Below are positions 1 to 11,034 of a stretch of DNA of 64,000 nucleotides, one piece after another. The notes under the pieces are model-generated. The model had not been told where the DNA came from and ran no database searches. It saw only the letters and a list, made by a program, of their open reading frames with translations. Made by a program: the position numbers and the translations under genes. This DNA comes from Euglena gracilis (Eukaryota; Euglenida; Euglenophyceae; Euglenales). The stretch spans positions 95,360,406 to 95,424,405 of the forward strand of contig CP154956.1 of assembly GCA_039621445.1 (NCBI GenBank), in the 5' to 3' direction. How positions within the stretch are numbered: the first letter of the stretch is position 1; each line of letters begins with the position of its first letter.

Positions 1-29
1 CCGTGTGCACCGTGTGGCACCGTGTGGCA
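1..29. repeat. GTGCACCGTG-type minisatellite, edge copy
   Basis: Three units close to ccgtgtgcac / ccgtgtggca lie at the window edge. The same motif recurs in the other orientation at 1235-1297 and in degenerate form at 2214-2266, so it is a dispersed minisatellite. The array may extend beyond the window. Confidence 0.7.
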
Positions 30-87
30 AGAATCAGGTATAAAACAAAAAATTTTGTTGAGAACAAAACCACTGGTGACCTGACAA

Positions 88-655
88 AAATAACAAAAAA
101 AAAATGTCCAAAGTGGTCCAAAAATCCAAAAATGGCCCAAACTGGCCCTGGTGTTGGCCAATTTTAGTCACTTTAGCAGCTTTTGTTCACTTTTGGCAAC
201 AAACTGGCGCAAAATGCTCAAAAATGGTCAAATTGGACCAAAAAGAGACCCAAAAAAATGGGCAAAAATAACAAAAAAAAAGAAAAAAAAAACAAAAAAA
301 AAGTCGAAAATGGCTTTAAAAGGTCAAAAATGGCCCAAAATGCCCAAGAGCAGGACAAAGTGGCCCAAAATTACAAGAAGTGGGCAAAAAGTGGCCAAAA
401 AATGGTCAAAATAAGTCAAAATTGGTGAATTATGGTGACAAATGGGCCAAAAGGGGACAAAGACGACCTAAAATGGCCAAAAGCGGCCAAAAGTCGCCGT
501 AAATGACAACACAAACTAGGTGAGCCAGAAAAATCTCAAAATCTGGGATAAAAATGAGCCTAATTCCTCATTCTCACTGAAAAATCGACATCAATTAGAA
601 AAAAAGTTGCGCGGTCGGCTGCGGTCGGCTGTGGTCGGCTGCGGTCGGCAACCCA
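88..655 (+). repeat. TGGCCAAAA array, copy 1 of a dispersed repeat
   Basis: This A-rich sequence is built from imperfect tggccaaaa / tggcccaaaa / tggtcaaaa units. It aligns with 4327-4830 over about 500 bp, including the stretch starting ttggccaattt and the closing GCGGTCGGCT decamers, so it is a truncated copy of the inside of the 3545-5077 element. The open frames here (poly-Lys) are artefacts. Confidence 0.8.
607..650 (+). repeat. GCGGTCGGCT decamer tandem array
   Basis: Four tandem decamers close to gcggtcggct end the TGGCC array. The same decamer ends the copy at 4798-4830, and a relative (ctggtcggcc) ends the third TGGCC array at 16600-16650. The repeated association suggests a defined end of the repeat family. 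Confidence 0.8.
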
Positions 656-659
656 CCTT

Positions 660-1234
660 CGACAGTCCTAAAACCCGCGAATGGGCAAAGGCCGACAAAA
701 GTGGCACAAATGGTGAAAATTGACCAAAAGTGTTCAAAGAGCAGCAAAGGTACTTTAAAATGAGCCCAAAAAAATGCCCAAAAGCAAAGCAGTCAAAATT
801 AACTGAAAGCAGTCAGAAAAGGTGGCCAAAAGTGCTTATTAATCATAAATATGGGATTAATTCTTCAAAATAGGCAAAAAAACAATGCTGGCATTGCCCA
901 GCATCGCCCAGCATCATCAGAGGTGCTTGGTGACGAAATGATGGTGGTGCAAAATATTTTGTCAAACGTACCCTGCAAACAGATGAATTCAATCTACCTT
1001 CACTGATTTGCCCGTTCATCCCACTCATTCAAATCTACAGCCTTGCTTGCCGCACAATCATGGACCGACTGGGGCAACACCAGCCTGAAACATGATGCAC
1101 GCTGCTCTCTGGACAACAAATCATCTTTCCCCCTCTGCTGTTCAACATCACTCAGCTTACACTAAAATAAGAATGCAAGATGAGGCACTGCTGAAGATTT
1201 GTGAAAGCTGGGCATTTGGGGAGTGATTCTTCTC
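660..1234. other. No supported gene
   Basis: A further stretch of TGGCC-type sequence runs to about 840. It is followed by about 400 bp of normal-complexity DNA with short open frames on both strands. I see no convincing splice pair or recognisable domain. Confidence 0.5.
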
Positions 1235-1297
1235 ACACGGTGCACACGGTGCGCCACACGGTGCACACGGTGCCGCACACGGTGCACACGGTGCGGA
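1235..1297 (+). repeat. CACACGGTG minisatellite
   Basis: Tandem units near cacacggtgcacacggtg occur about six times. They are the reverse orientation of the array at the window start. Confidence 0.85.
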
Positions 1298-1474
1298 AGC
1301 ATCCCCATTGCTGTGTTAAATGTTGCAGCAAGTTTTGAGGGAGGATGCCAAAACATTTCAAAATATCTTTCTACTGTCCTCTGATCGAAAACATTTGCCG
1401 CTTGTTCCAGATTCCTGGCTGGAGCCAAGCTGGACCCAAAATTGCTTCTGAAACGGAAGGGGTGTGGTACCGAG

Positions 1475-1903
1475 CAGGTTATTCCTCTTGGTTAAGTCCA
1501 CTGGCCAGCTATTTTGCTAGATACTGGAAAATTGCTCTTGGTTAAGTCCACTGGCCAGCTATTTTGCTAGATACTGGAAAAAATGGACCAGCTAGACCCC
1601 CTCCCCGTGGGGGCAGTCTGGGGGACCCCCTATCTGGAAAAAAATATTCCTCCGGCGGTGCGCCGAGGTGGAAATGAGGTTTTTGATGGTTTTTTTGGGG
1701 GGGGGCTGATTTTGTTCAAAGAAATCCCCAAAATGGCCAAAAATAGGCATTTTTTGGCAACCTTGGGGTCCAAAAATATTTGCAAGCTAGCCCTACTAGC
1801 GGACCCCCCCCCACCCCAGGAGCTAGAATCTCCACTTGCCAATTGCAGTCCAGCCCACCCAAGGGGGGGGGGGGGGTGCTGCGAACCCTTGAGCAATAGC
1901 CTG
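1475..1903. mobile_element. hAT-like MITE, CAGG(C/T)T... family, degenerate copy
   Basis: The left end starts CAGGTTATTCC and the right end is the complement of CAGGCTATTGCTCAAGG. The flanking octamers GTACCGAG (1467-1474) and GTACCAAC (1904-1911) agree at 6 of 8 positions, as expected for an aged 8-bp TSD. The interior matches the intact copy at 59175-59583 (shared ...ctagacccc, long G run, tgcagtc...ccc). A 52-bp internal tandem duplication containing ggccagctattttgctag lies at about 1480-1580. There is no coding capacity. Confidence 0.65.
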
Positions 1904-2876
1904 GTACCAACACCCCCCTGACCATGTTGGCCTCATTAGCCGCGTTGGGGGGGGGGGGTAAATGGGACACCCCACAAGGTGGTGGTGCAACCACAAAACC
2001 AAAACAGAATCTGTCCCCATGCGGTCTGCCTTGAAGCAGGGCTGCACAAACCATTGGACCGCTTCACCATTGCGTACGGCAAGGCCGTTGGTGTCACGCC
2101 CCGCTCCACCTCCACCTGTATTACCACAACCTACAGGGCTGCTTCGGAACCCCAGCATTGGTTGGCAATCAAACCAAATGAAATGCCTGTTGATTCTACT
2201 GGGGATGACAACGTGCGGTGTGTGGCACCACGTGCACCATGTGCACATTTTGCACACCGTGCGTCTTTCAATGAAATTTGACTGAAAAAAAAAATGAAAA
2301 TTAAATTCGGATATCTTTTTTTGTGTCTTTCACACTGAGTTTTAGATTTCTTCAAAAAAAATAGGCACTGAAAGAAATGCAGTGTGCACAGTGTGCATGC
2401 TGCCCCATACATAACATTGCTCAGCGACCCCCGGGGGGGGGGGAGGGGGTCACTTTCCACTCCGAAAAAACCAGTCAGTCATTTACCCCCCCCAGGGGGG
2501 ATCGGCCACTCTTCAGGAGGCAATGAAAATTTGCCAAAAAGTCTCAAAAAACCCAAAAAAAATTTCCGGCGCCAGGCCAGTCACTTTTTCATTTTCGGGC
2601 CTGCCGCGCCCCCCCGGGGGGGGGGGGGGCTCTTGGCCAAAAAACCAGTCAGTCACTCTGAAAAAAACCAGTCAGTCACCCCCCCCCGGGGGTGGGGTAG
2701 GACAGGTGTTAAGCAATGGTATGGTCCCATATCCAACCCTGGTCCGATGGCACAAATCCAGCACTGGCCACAGCAAGCAGTCCTGCAAACCAACCCACAG
2801 CCAACAGCAACCCACACCCAACACCCAGGGTAGCTGAATGGTGACCAGGCCCGTTGCCAGAGTGTCCCATCGTGCG
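1904..2876. other. Repeat-rich stretch without a supported gene
   Basis: Poly-C/poly-G tracts, a degenerate GTGCAC minisatellite (2214-2266) and several ccagtcagtca motifs beside G tracts (2468-2680) fill this stretch. The open frames found are proline/glycine-rich artefacts. Confidence 0.6.
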
Positions 2877-3064
2877 TCACGGGAGGGGCAGATTGTATGA
2901 AGGTGCTACACGGACCAAAAGCATGTGCTGCTGGGCATCAAATATCTCCTGGAAGACTGCATGATGGGTCTCAAGCAGTATTCTGGGCTGTGCGGTCGTT
3001 TGCTGGCCAACAATGCACCGTGGGGTTTGCAGTTGGAGGAAGGTGTAGACGGCTGCAACTCTTC
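2877..3064 (-). CDS. Candidate terminal exon, unknown protein
   Basis: On the minus strand a CAG acceptor at 3065-3067 opens a 62-codon frame that ends with TGA at 2877-2879. The translation has ordinary composition (for example ETHHAVFQEIFDAQQHMLLV), unlike the repeat-derived frames around it. No domain is recognised. No upstream exon was identified, and the next sequence upstream is A-rich repeat. This could be a gene remnant. Confidence 0.4.
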
Positions 3065-3566
3065 CTGACAACTATTAAAGTGTGCAGCTGGTGGTTTTGG
3101 GCCGAAAAGGCTTCAAAAATGGCTGCCGGGATGACAAAAAAAAGTTCAAAAACATGATTTTAGAGTTTTCGGAGTTGGTTACAGAGAGAATATGAAAATT
3201 CTTAAATTTCTAAAAAAATAACCCCCCCCCCCAAATGATAACCCCCACCAAATAACAACCCCCCCCCTGAGGACCGACTTCGGCCGCCCAAATAATAAAC
3301 CACCCCTCCGGCAGGTGTGAAGGCAAAGGGAAAAAAAAGAGTCAAAAATTAGCAGAACTGTTGCAAAAATCACAAAAATGGATAAAATTGGTGCAGCAAA
3401 TATGCCAAAGAAATACCCATTTTTCAACAAAAAAAATGCCCAAAAGTGCCCAAAAAAAGTGAGCATTGGAGCGAGCCTGTGGAGGGGTTTTTGGCTCAAT
3501 TTTTGACTTCGAAAATTTTGCCCAAATAATAAACCCCCCTGGACCAGACCTCTGTTTAGTGTGTAT

Positions 3567-3722
3567 CAACGATACACACCGCTACACAAAAAAATTTTTG
3601 CCGATACACACCGATACACAAAAAAGATTTTGCCGATACACACCGATACACAAAATTTTTTTTGCCGATACACACCGATACACAATTTTTTTATTGCCGA
3701 TACACAACGACACACAAAATTT
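3567..3722 (+). repeat. Left subterminal array (ccgatacacaccgatacac)n
   Basis: Four to five units of about 36 bp, each a pair of gatacacac motifs followed by an A/T run and ttgc, lie just inside the left TIR. An array in the same orientation lies inside the right TIR. Subterminal repeats of this kind are transposase-binding sites in hAT elements; that role is inferred here. Confidence 0.85.
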
Positions 3723-3819
3723 TTACAAAAATGGGGAAAAACACGGGTTGATCTTTTGGCAACTATGTGCACATTGGCAGGCCAACAAAAAATGAGCATA
3801 AATCACAATCACACAATCC

Positions 3820-4830
3820 ACTGTTGCCGACTTTTGGCCACTTTTCGCTGCTTTTGGCCAATTTTTGATGCTTTTGGACTGCTTTTGGCCACTGTTGCCG
3901 ACTTTTGGTCACTTTTTGCTGCCTTTGCCCATTTTTTCCTGCCTTTTGCTTTCTTTTGGTCATTATTGTTGCTTTTGCCCACTTTTTGCTGTGTTTTGGC
4001 TGCTTTTGGCAAGCTTTTGCTTTTCTTTGACCTCTTTCGACCACTTTTGACCACTTTTCTCTGCTTTTGGCCATTTTTACCCACTTCTGGCCACTTTCGG
4101 CCCACTTTAAACGTCTTTTTGTTGCTTTTGACATCAAGAGCAGTCAAACGTGACCTAAAATGGCCAAAAAAATGGCTAAAAATGGTTAAAATGGCCAAAA
4201 GTGGGCAAAAGAGGCCAAAGAAAAGCTGCTTTGGCCACTGTTTTTGCGACTCCAGAAGCTGCACCTGGCGCAAAATGGTTAAAAATGATCAAAATGGACC
4301 AAAAAAGTTACCAAAAGCAGGCAAAAATAACAAAAAAAAAATGCCAAAAAAGCCAAAAATGGCCAAAATGACCCTGCTTTTGGCCAATTTTGGTCACTTT
4401 GGCAGCTTTTGTTCACTTTTGGCAATAAACTGGCGCAAAATGCTCAAAAATGGTCAAATTGGACCAAAAAGAGACCAAAGAAATGGGCAAAATAACAAAA
4501 AAAAGTCGAAAATGGCTTTAAATGGTCAAAAATGGCCCAAAATGGCCCAAGAGTAGGACAAAATGGCCCAAAATTACAAGAAGTGGGCAAAAGTGGCCAA
4601 ATATGATCAAAATAGGTCAAAATGGGTGAATTACGATGACAAATGGGCCAAAAGGGGACAAAAGCGACCTAAAAGGGCCAAAAGTGGCCAAAAGTGACAA
4701 CATGAGCTAGATGAGCCAGAAAATTCTCAAAATCTGGGATAAAAATGAGCCTAATTCCTCATTCTCACCGAAAAATTGACATCGATTAGATAAAAGTTGC
4801 GCGGTCGGCTGCGGTCGGCTGCGGTCGGCA
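3820..4830. repeat. Inverted TGGCC arrays (fold-back)
   Basis: The left half repeats cttttggccactttt and the right half repeats aaaagtggccaaaag, giving an imperfect inverted repeat with about 300-500 nt arms. It ends in GCGGTCGGCT decamers. The same bipartite plan recurs at 15985-16650. Confidence 0.8.
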
Positions 4831-4920
4831 TAGGGGCTTGGCCGTCACAAAACGGCCCAGAACGGGAGTTCTTGCAAGAAGGTCTTGAAAACATGGACAA
4901 AAATACAACTTTTCGTTAAA

Positions 4921-5062
4921 AAAATTTGCTGATACACACCGATACACAAAACTTTTTGCCGATACACACCGATACACAATTTTTTTTTGCCGATACACAC
5001 CGATACACAAACTTTTTTTGCCGATACATACGATACACAAAAAATATTTTTGCTGATACACA
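4921..5062 (+). repeat. Right subterminal array (ccgatacacaccgatacac)n
   Basis: Four units homologous to 3567-3722, ending next to the right TIR. Confidence 0.85.
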
Positions 5063-5111
5063 CTAAACAGAGGTCTGCCCTGGACCCCCCTGGACTTCAA
5101 TTTCGAGTGTC

Positions 5112-5153
5112 CAAATAATAAACTGGCGGGGTTTATTATTTGGGTGGGGTGAA
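5112..5153. repeat. Hairpin of ccaaataataaac / gtttattatttgg
   Basis: A 13-bp inverted repeat surrounds a short GC loop just outside the 3545-5077 element. The same aaataataaac motif occurs at 3285-3300 and 3521-3535. Confidence 0.7.
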
Positions 5154-6265
5154 CCAAAAATTGGTCTGAGGAGAAAATCAGGAATGTTTTTTCCAAGCTG
5201 AAAATTTCCCAACCGAAGTCTGAAATCACCCTCAAAAACAGCAAAAAAAAATGCAATTTTGCCAAAATTGAAAAACGCAAAATAAAACGCAAAATAAATT
5301 GTGTTTGCATTCCCGCCTCCTGGCACCTCTAACCCTGGGCCGAAATCGGACAACTGCCCCAAAAAAATGAATGTCTTGCAAAACACAGTTTTGAAAAAAA
5401 AATGAGCATCTGACAACCCCCCAACAACGTCCAAAGCACCCCAAAAACACCATTCTTGGCCATTTTTTTGAATTTTTTTTGAATACGGTTTCCAAAAATG
5501 CGCGTTGCGCCGAAAATTTTTGGGCTGTACTGAGTAAAAAACAGGGCTAGCAGCACCCCTCCATGGGGGGTGCTCCTGCGGCTGGGCTGGGCCAAAATCG
5601 AGCCAAAATGCAGCAGCCCCCCCCCCCGGTCTGCAAAAAAAACTTAAACAGATGTATGATTGTAAGCAATGGGATCCCCCCCACCCCTGCCAGGGGAGTC
5701 CCAACCCACCCCCCCCCCCCGCCTGGGAGGGGGTGGAGTCGGACATACCTTAAATAATGAATGGCCTGGACCACACTTCAGCCCAGGACGAGGGGGGGGG
5801 TCACCTTCCCACCTAAACCCTGTACACCCTCCTTGTAATCGAACCCTGGGAGGGGGGAGGGGGGTCAGTTATTATCATCATCATCAACAACAAAAAGAAA
5901 TACAAAATCAGTCAAAATGGACAGAATTAAGAATCAAAGAACTTTGGCCATTTTTGACACCGGGTGGTCCACTGTCCCAGATGGGTCAGTCACCTGGGGG
6001 GGGGGGGGGCACACACCAAACAATGGATCCCGCCAGGCCCCAAACAGGCATTGTTCTTTTAAGGAGCCTTGAAAAAACCTTAAAATGCCTTAAAAATTCA
6101 GACTAGAAGGATTTTCTCCGACCGAGCAAAAATGGAATCACAAAATCTCGGCAAAAACAAGCCAACTCTGGGAATCAAAAATGCCAATTATGGTTATTGG
6201 GCAGGGGTCCATGTTTCCAGCCCAGCACTTTGCTTTGACCAGGCATCAGGGTTCGATACACACAC
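5154..6265. other. Repeat-rich stretch, no supported gene
   Basis: Poly-A/T and poly-C/G tracts dominate, with frames rich in Pro/Gly or Phe/Lys. Splice-like motifs exist but no frame keeps protein-like composition. Confidence 0.5.
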
Positions 6266-6448
6266 CTGAACCCTGCTTGTAATGTCCCCACTTGTCAAAC
6301 CATGCGGCAGTTCCCTTCTGGGTCCGGTCTGCATCAGTTGGAACACTGCCAGGCTACGAATGATTTGAGAAGTCCAACCCGAGGAGAGCCCCAGCGCCCG
6401 GGAGGCACAACCCGCAGGCCACAGCTTAGGGAGAGGCGCACGGGCCAC
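6266..6448 (-). CDS. Candidate exon, unknown protein
   Basis: A minus-strand frame reads through about 60 codons of ordinary composition (for example IIRSLAVFQLMQTGPRRELP) and reaches a CAG|GTGTGT donor at 6264-6265 in phase 0. The acceptor was not resolved and 6448 is only the start of the open frame. Past the donor the frame still runs to a stop near 6194, so a terminal exon is also possible. Confidence 0.4.
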
Positions 6449-6479
6449 GCTGTCTATTCGGCGGCAGGGCCGGGGGAGG

Positions 6480-7010
6480 GGGGGTGGGGGTGGGCAGGGA
6501 TGTATGGGAAGCCTTGAGGGGCAAATTCGAAATTGAAGGGGGCGGGGGAAAAAACTTCGGGTCTGGGGACCGGCAAAGGCCCGGACGCCAGGCCAAAATC
6601 GGCCGAAAATCCCTGATTTTTGTTAAAAATGAATGCCAAAAATGCTCAAATTTTTTTTAATTTTTTTGAACACTTTTCCTTGGCAGGTTCCAAAAACAGC
6701 GAAAATTTTCTCCCGTCGCTGAGCACCGGAAAATGAGCTAAAAAAAATGCCCCTTCCCTCGCTTTCAAACACATTGCACATTTTTTGATGTTTAAGTGTT
6801 TTCCACATGGGGGGGGTCCGGACCCCCTCAGCCTCAAAACCGAAGGGCTCCCCATCCATCCCTGGGGATGGGGAAGCATTTTGGAACCAAACAGTCTGTC
6901 TCCCTGCTGGTTCTGAGGACTCCAAAAAAACCCCCCGGGTGGACTTTGGGTCCACCCGGGGGACTTTGCTGAAAATTGGCGACTTTTTGCCTTTTGTTGA
7001 AAACTTCCCA
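6480..7010. repeat. Dispersed repeat, copy 1 (ggttccaaaaa / gttttccacatg)
   Basis: It shares ordered blocks with 16800-17030: gggatgt..tgggaagcc, ttggcaggttccaaaaa, ccctc.cttt.aa.cacattgca and gttttccacatg. Block order and spacing match, so these are two copies of one family. No ends were defined. Confidence 0.7.
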
Positions 7011-8340
7011 CAGGATAAATAAATCCAAAAAAACAGGACTTTTCACAGTGATTGCAAAAAAAAATTGTTTCAAAAATATCAATTGCAACCGATGAAAATG
7101 GGCACAAATCAAAAAAACATGGCGAAAACCACCCATTTTTTTGGGATCATTTTCGCAGTTTCAAGGGGGTGTATTTTGGGGGATTTCTTCCCTAAAATCT
7201 CAAGCTGAGGCCTTATTTTGGGATCCTTCTGAATTCTTTGCTGAAAATTGGCAGGACCCAGGCATGATTTTGTTTAGGCGCCGTTAAAAAACCTCAAAGA
7301 ACCTCAAAATTTTCTCCAACAGAGCAAAAATAAAGTTGAAAACCCTTGGCAAAAACACACCAACTCTGAGGGAAAAAATGATTTCTGGCATCGCCAGAAC
7401 ATTGTCGACCCCCCCAAGGCGCTGGGCTGGGCCAGGTCAGGCTGGGAGGACCAACCTTTGGGGGCAAACTTTGCATTCTGAGAATTTTGGCGGGCCATAT
7501 GCAAAAATTGGCCAAAAAAACCTTAAAAGGGGGGGACACCTCCTCCAGGATTTGTTTTCATTCTGCAACATTGGTGCATGTTTTGAACCGTCATCCGCAG
7601 TTTTTCAAAAAAAACCAAAAAACAAAATTCTTGTGATTCTGGGAACATGATGATTCAAAAATGTGGAGGTCGACATAAAAAGACACTAAAAATGCGAAGC
7701 AAAAAAGACTAAAATACGACAAAAAGGTTGGCAGGTTGGAAATTTTTGGTTCAATTGAAATCATTTCCCAGCACAACTCAAAAAATACACAAAATAATTT
7801 AATGTACTTCTTGTTGGGGGGTCACTTTGGACTTTTGTGGGTCAATTCTGTTCTCAGCTTCGCTCCACCCCCCCCCCAAATAGAACAAAACCACTCTCTA
7901 ACAGCCTGACCACCCCTGGTGGGGAACCATAAAAAAACACTGCCAACCCTGACAAAAGAGTCACCAGATGACGCACGCGCAACCAGAGCGATGAAGACGC
8001 AGGCTCCTCAGCGTCACGCAAATGCTCATTGGATGACTGATAATAATGGAGAAACCCAGGCTGCTATTTAACAACCCCGGCGGTGCCTTGTGCTATGGGG
8101 TGCCTGCCCAAACAGGCACACCCCGGGGGGTTGGGTCCCAGTGACTGCCGACCAAGCCATTTTCCCTTGAAAATGGCCATTTTCGGCCCCTGGAAACTTC
8201 AGCACCGGTGTGCTACAGCACTTCCCATCCCCCAAACCTGACCCCACCTCTGGGGGGCTGACCCCTGCCTGCCATAGCACCCCCCTTCCAGGGCAGGGGG
8301 AGGGGGTACAGCCCCCATTTCGGGGTCAATTTGCAATACC
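7011..8340. other. No supported gene
   Basis: A/T-rich low-complexity DNA is followed by 8090-8300, which shares ttgtgctatggggtgcctg and aggcacacccc with 17270-17300 and 27793-27830 (hAT-like MITE interior). No gene is seen. Confidence 0.5.
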
Positions 8341-8342
8341 AA

Positions 8343-8530
8343 AAACCCCTTGTGTGTGCAAGACAAAGATGGCCGAAACGCACACCCTAACGAACTTAGT
8401 CGGTCTTCGGCCTCCTTCCGGGGGTGGGGGCTGCCGCCCCCCCGCCCCCCCCCAAAAACAAAATCCCCTTGTGTGTGCAAGACAAGAATGGCCGAAACAC
8501 ACTCCCTAATGAACTTAGTCAGCCTTCGGT
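8343..8530 (-). repeat. Two units of the cacacaagggg / cttagtcggcc satellite
   Basis: Two tandem copies in reverse orientation carry ccccttgtgtgtgcaaga, gatggccgaaa and aacttagtcggtcttcggcc. They match the 137-bp units at 43480-44186. Confidence 0.8.
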
Positions 8531-10648
8531 TTATGGTTTCGCAAAACAGGCACAAAAAGAAGGTATTGCCCAAATTTTTTTTGCAAATTGAGCCCCCTGA
8601 ATGGGGGTTTTCGAAGGCATTTGGGTGGGTTCCTTCTCGCTCGGGGCCCTGGCAGGACCTCCCCCCCCCCAGGGGTGGGGGATCCAGAGGGGGGGGGGGG
8701 TCCATCCAGTTGGGAGCTCGACCCAGCAGGTGCCCCCAAAATATGCCCGGAAAAACCTAACTCCAGCTGGGTTGGCATTTCAGCCAAAATTTGGGGGTGA
8801 AGACCCAAAAACCATCAAAAAATGCCATGTTTCATTTTTTTTTGCCTTTCTTTCCAAAATTTTTGGCTCTTGGAACCAAATTGTTTTTGGTCCAGCACGG
8901 CTTCAGCAGACCCCCCCCCCAGGGGGGGGAGGGGGAGGGGTCCGCAGCCCAGTTGCTGGTTGGCTGGAGACCAGGGTTGTTTGGGAATCTCGGATTGGGG
9001 GGGGGGTGAGGGGGACCCCCCCTTCCTACCCCAGTTTTTGGTCGCCCAAAATTTCGGCCTTTTTTTGGGCCAAAAGATCAATTTTTTCTGAAATTTCTCA
9101 AAAAAGCTGGGGAATCAAAAGAAATGTCCGAATAATTAATTTGAAGCCCTTAAAATGCCCTATCTAACAGTATTTTGATTTCCCGCCCGAATTACGAACA
9201 TTTTTCGGCCAATTGTGGCCATTTTGCCAAAATTTCATGTTGAGCCTCAAGACGGTCCTAAAATACACACCTGGCGTGAAGCGCCGGAAGATTTTCGGTC
9301 CTAAATACACACCCGGCGCAAAGCGCCGGAAGATTTTTTTTGCTCCCCGCAGAGGAGGGGGGGGTGGGGGACCCCCTTCCGAAACAAGGGGGGGGTGGGA
9401 CCCCCCATCCACCTACCTCGGAGCTTCCCATACAACCCTGGGCCCCACCCAACCCCCCAATGGTTGGAGTTGGGGTCTTCTCAGTTAAACATAGCCTGGA
9501 CCGGGGGAAACGTAAAGGGGCCTTTGAAACAGATGTGACGGCGAGGCGAGAAAGCAACCAAATGGGTTGCATGTTCTCACAGTGTCAGGGTCGGTCCGGA
9601 AAACCAAAACCACAATTTTGAATTGAGGTCCAGTTCTGCCCGAAATTCACATTGTGCGGTTGTGGGTTGGCACTTCGGGGGCCGTGCTTCGCTGAGCACG
9701 TGCGCGCTCTGAGTCCGCCGGTCACCACCGGTCACCTGCGCCGCTTCTTTCAGCCAGGAACAGGGACCTAGCCTGGGGCGGGGTGTCTGTGTCTTTTTGC
9801 AGTGTGACTCTTCGGCCATCCTAATTTTGTCCCCGAAAAAAATACCAAAAAATGTGCAAACCCTGAGGCTGAGCCTGCAACAGACCCTGGCAGCTTCAAG
9901 TGTCCAGTCGGACGGCCAGGGAGCTGGGATGGGTGAAAGAAGCAGACCCCTCGGGCCGTCTAAGGGCATTTTCCCCAAAAAATTTCGGCGGTTTGCGCCG
10001 AAACCCTGGCCTCTGGCCCGGTATCCCCCCCAGGGGATGTGGCCAACCCCCCGGAGTGGAAAGGAAGCCTGGAAAGGAGAGGGGTTTGGGATTGTGCTAC
10101 CGGATCCGAGTATCGTTTCCCAGAACACAGCATGCGGATGGGCACGGCAATCCCAGGAAATTTTCAGGGAATTTTCCGCTGTTTGTCCTGAAATTGTGAA
10201 ATTGGTCCAATTTTACCAAAAATGTCTTCTTTGAGGTCATTTTGGCCAATTTGGGGGGCCAAAAAATCCATTCCAAAATAAATGCAAATTTTCATTAAGA
10301 TTGATTCATTGAACTTTTTTTTGAATATATGCCTCAGACGGTCAGATTCTGGGCTAATGTAGGACACGGCCTGCCGAGGTCCTTGGCATGCAAATTTGGT
10401 GCCTGGGGGGGGGGCTTGGCCCAGGCTGGGTTTCCAAAACCCCACAGGGAGGGGACGGTCCCCAAAAATTAAAAAATTAAAAAAACACCTTTGAAATGAG
10501 GGCGGAGGCCAGAGGCCAAGTTTGCATGTGAGGAAGAGGGGGGGGTACCACACCCGTCCTGTTCCTTTTCCAAGCGGATAGAGCCCAATTCCTGTGTCGG
10601 CCGCGCTGCCCAGCTTCACACGGCAGGCAAGGCAGACCCTTGACTTAC
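8531..10648. other. Repeat-rich stretch, no secure gene
   Basis: Poly-C/G tracts alternate with A/T-rich DNA. A unique, GC-richer part at 9640-9960 has protein-like minus-strand frames and a possible CAG|GTGACC donor near 9739, but I could not assemble an exon with agreeing phases. Two copies of the tacacacc(t/c)ggcg.aaagcgccgg motif lie at 9262-9330. Confidence 0.45.
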
Positions 10649-10766
10649 GTAGACAAAGGCCCCCGGAGACCCCGCCAAGCAGGCCAACAAAAACGGTGGC
10701 GAGCCGGCGGCCCTCTGGCTCGCAGATATTTAGTGCGGCGTGCAAAGCTCTTTGTCCCAAGCGTGG
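10649..10766 (-). CDS. Candidate exon with perfect GTAAGT donor
   Basis: A minus-strand frame of about 39 codons includes ALHAALNICEPEGRRLATVF followed by a Gly/Val/Leu-rich stretch (VGLLGGVSGGL) that could be membrane-associated. It ends at TAC|GTAAGTC (donor at 10647-10648, phase 1). A TAG in frame limits the 5' side at 10767-10769; the acceptor is not resolved. The family is unknown. Confidence 0.5.
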
Positions 10767-11034
10767 CTATCGGACTTCGTTTGGACACCCCCCCCACCAG
10801 GATGGCCCACCCCCACTACCCATAGGCCATACAGCCCTGACCATGGGGTGTTTGCCTGTCATGAGAGTAAAATTCAGGAATCAATTCAACCCACTATCAG
10901 CGAACCCAAGTTTGCGTTATTGTTCAGTTTTTGGGTTCAAAGGCAAGCATTTTGTTCCCTCATTGGAAAAAGCGTTTGTTGGCCGTTTGGTCCAAATTTA
11001 AGCAACCCTTCAGCAGGGAAGAATGGGAAGGCCT
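10767..11034. other. Spacer, nothing supported
   Basis: Normal-complexity DNA with short frames on both strands; no splice pair with agreeing frame was found. Confidence 0.4.

Larger units (their letters stand above)
3545..5077. mobile_element. TIR element with 8-bp TSD and bipartite TGGCC interior
   Basis: The ends are inverted copies of CAGACCTCTGTTTAGTGTGT. The element is flanked by a perfect direct octamer CCCTGGAC (3537-3544 and 5078-5085). Each end carries a subterminal tandem array of ccgatacacaccgatacac. Between the arrays a CTTTTGGCCACTTTT array (3820-4130) faces its complement (4140-4700), so most of the interior could fold on itself. The element has no credible transposase; its 331-aa open frame is stop-poor array. 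CAG termini and an 8-bp TSD resemble the hAT superfamily (inference). Confidence 0.85.

Noticed and set aside
151-428. Lys-rich small ORFs
   Set aside because: These are A-run repeat sequence shared with 4327-4700, with no splice or start context.
3561-4556. 331-aa open frame
   Set aside because: It lies in the TGGCC array, has Phe/Leu then Lys-rich low complexity, and the matching opposite-strand frames are equally open because the repeat lacks stops.
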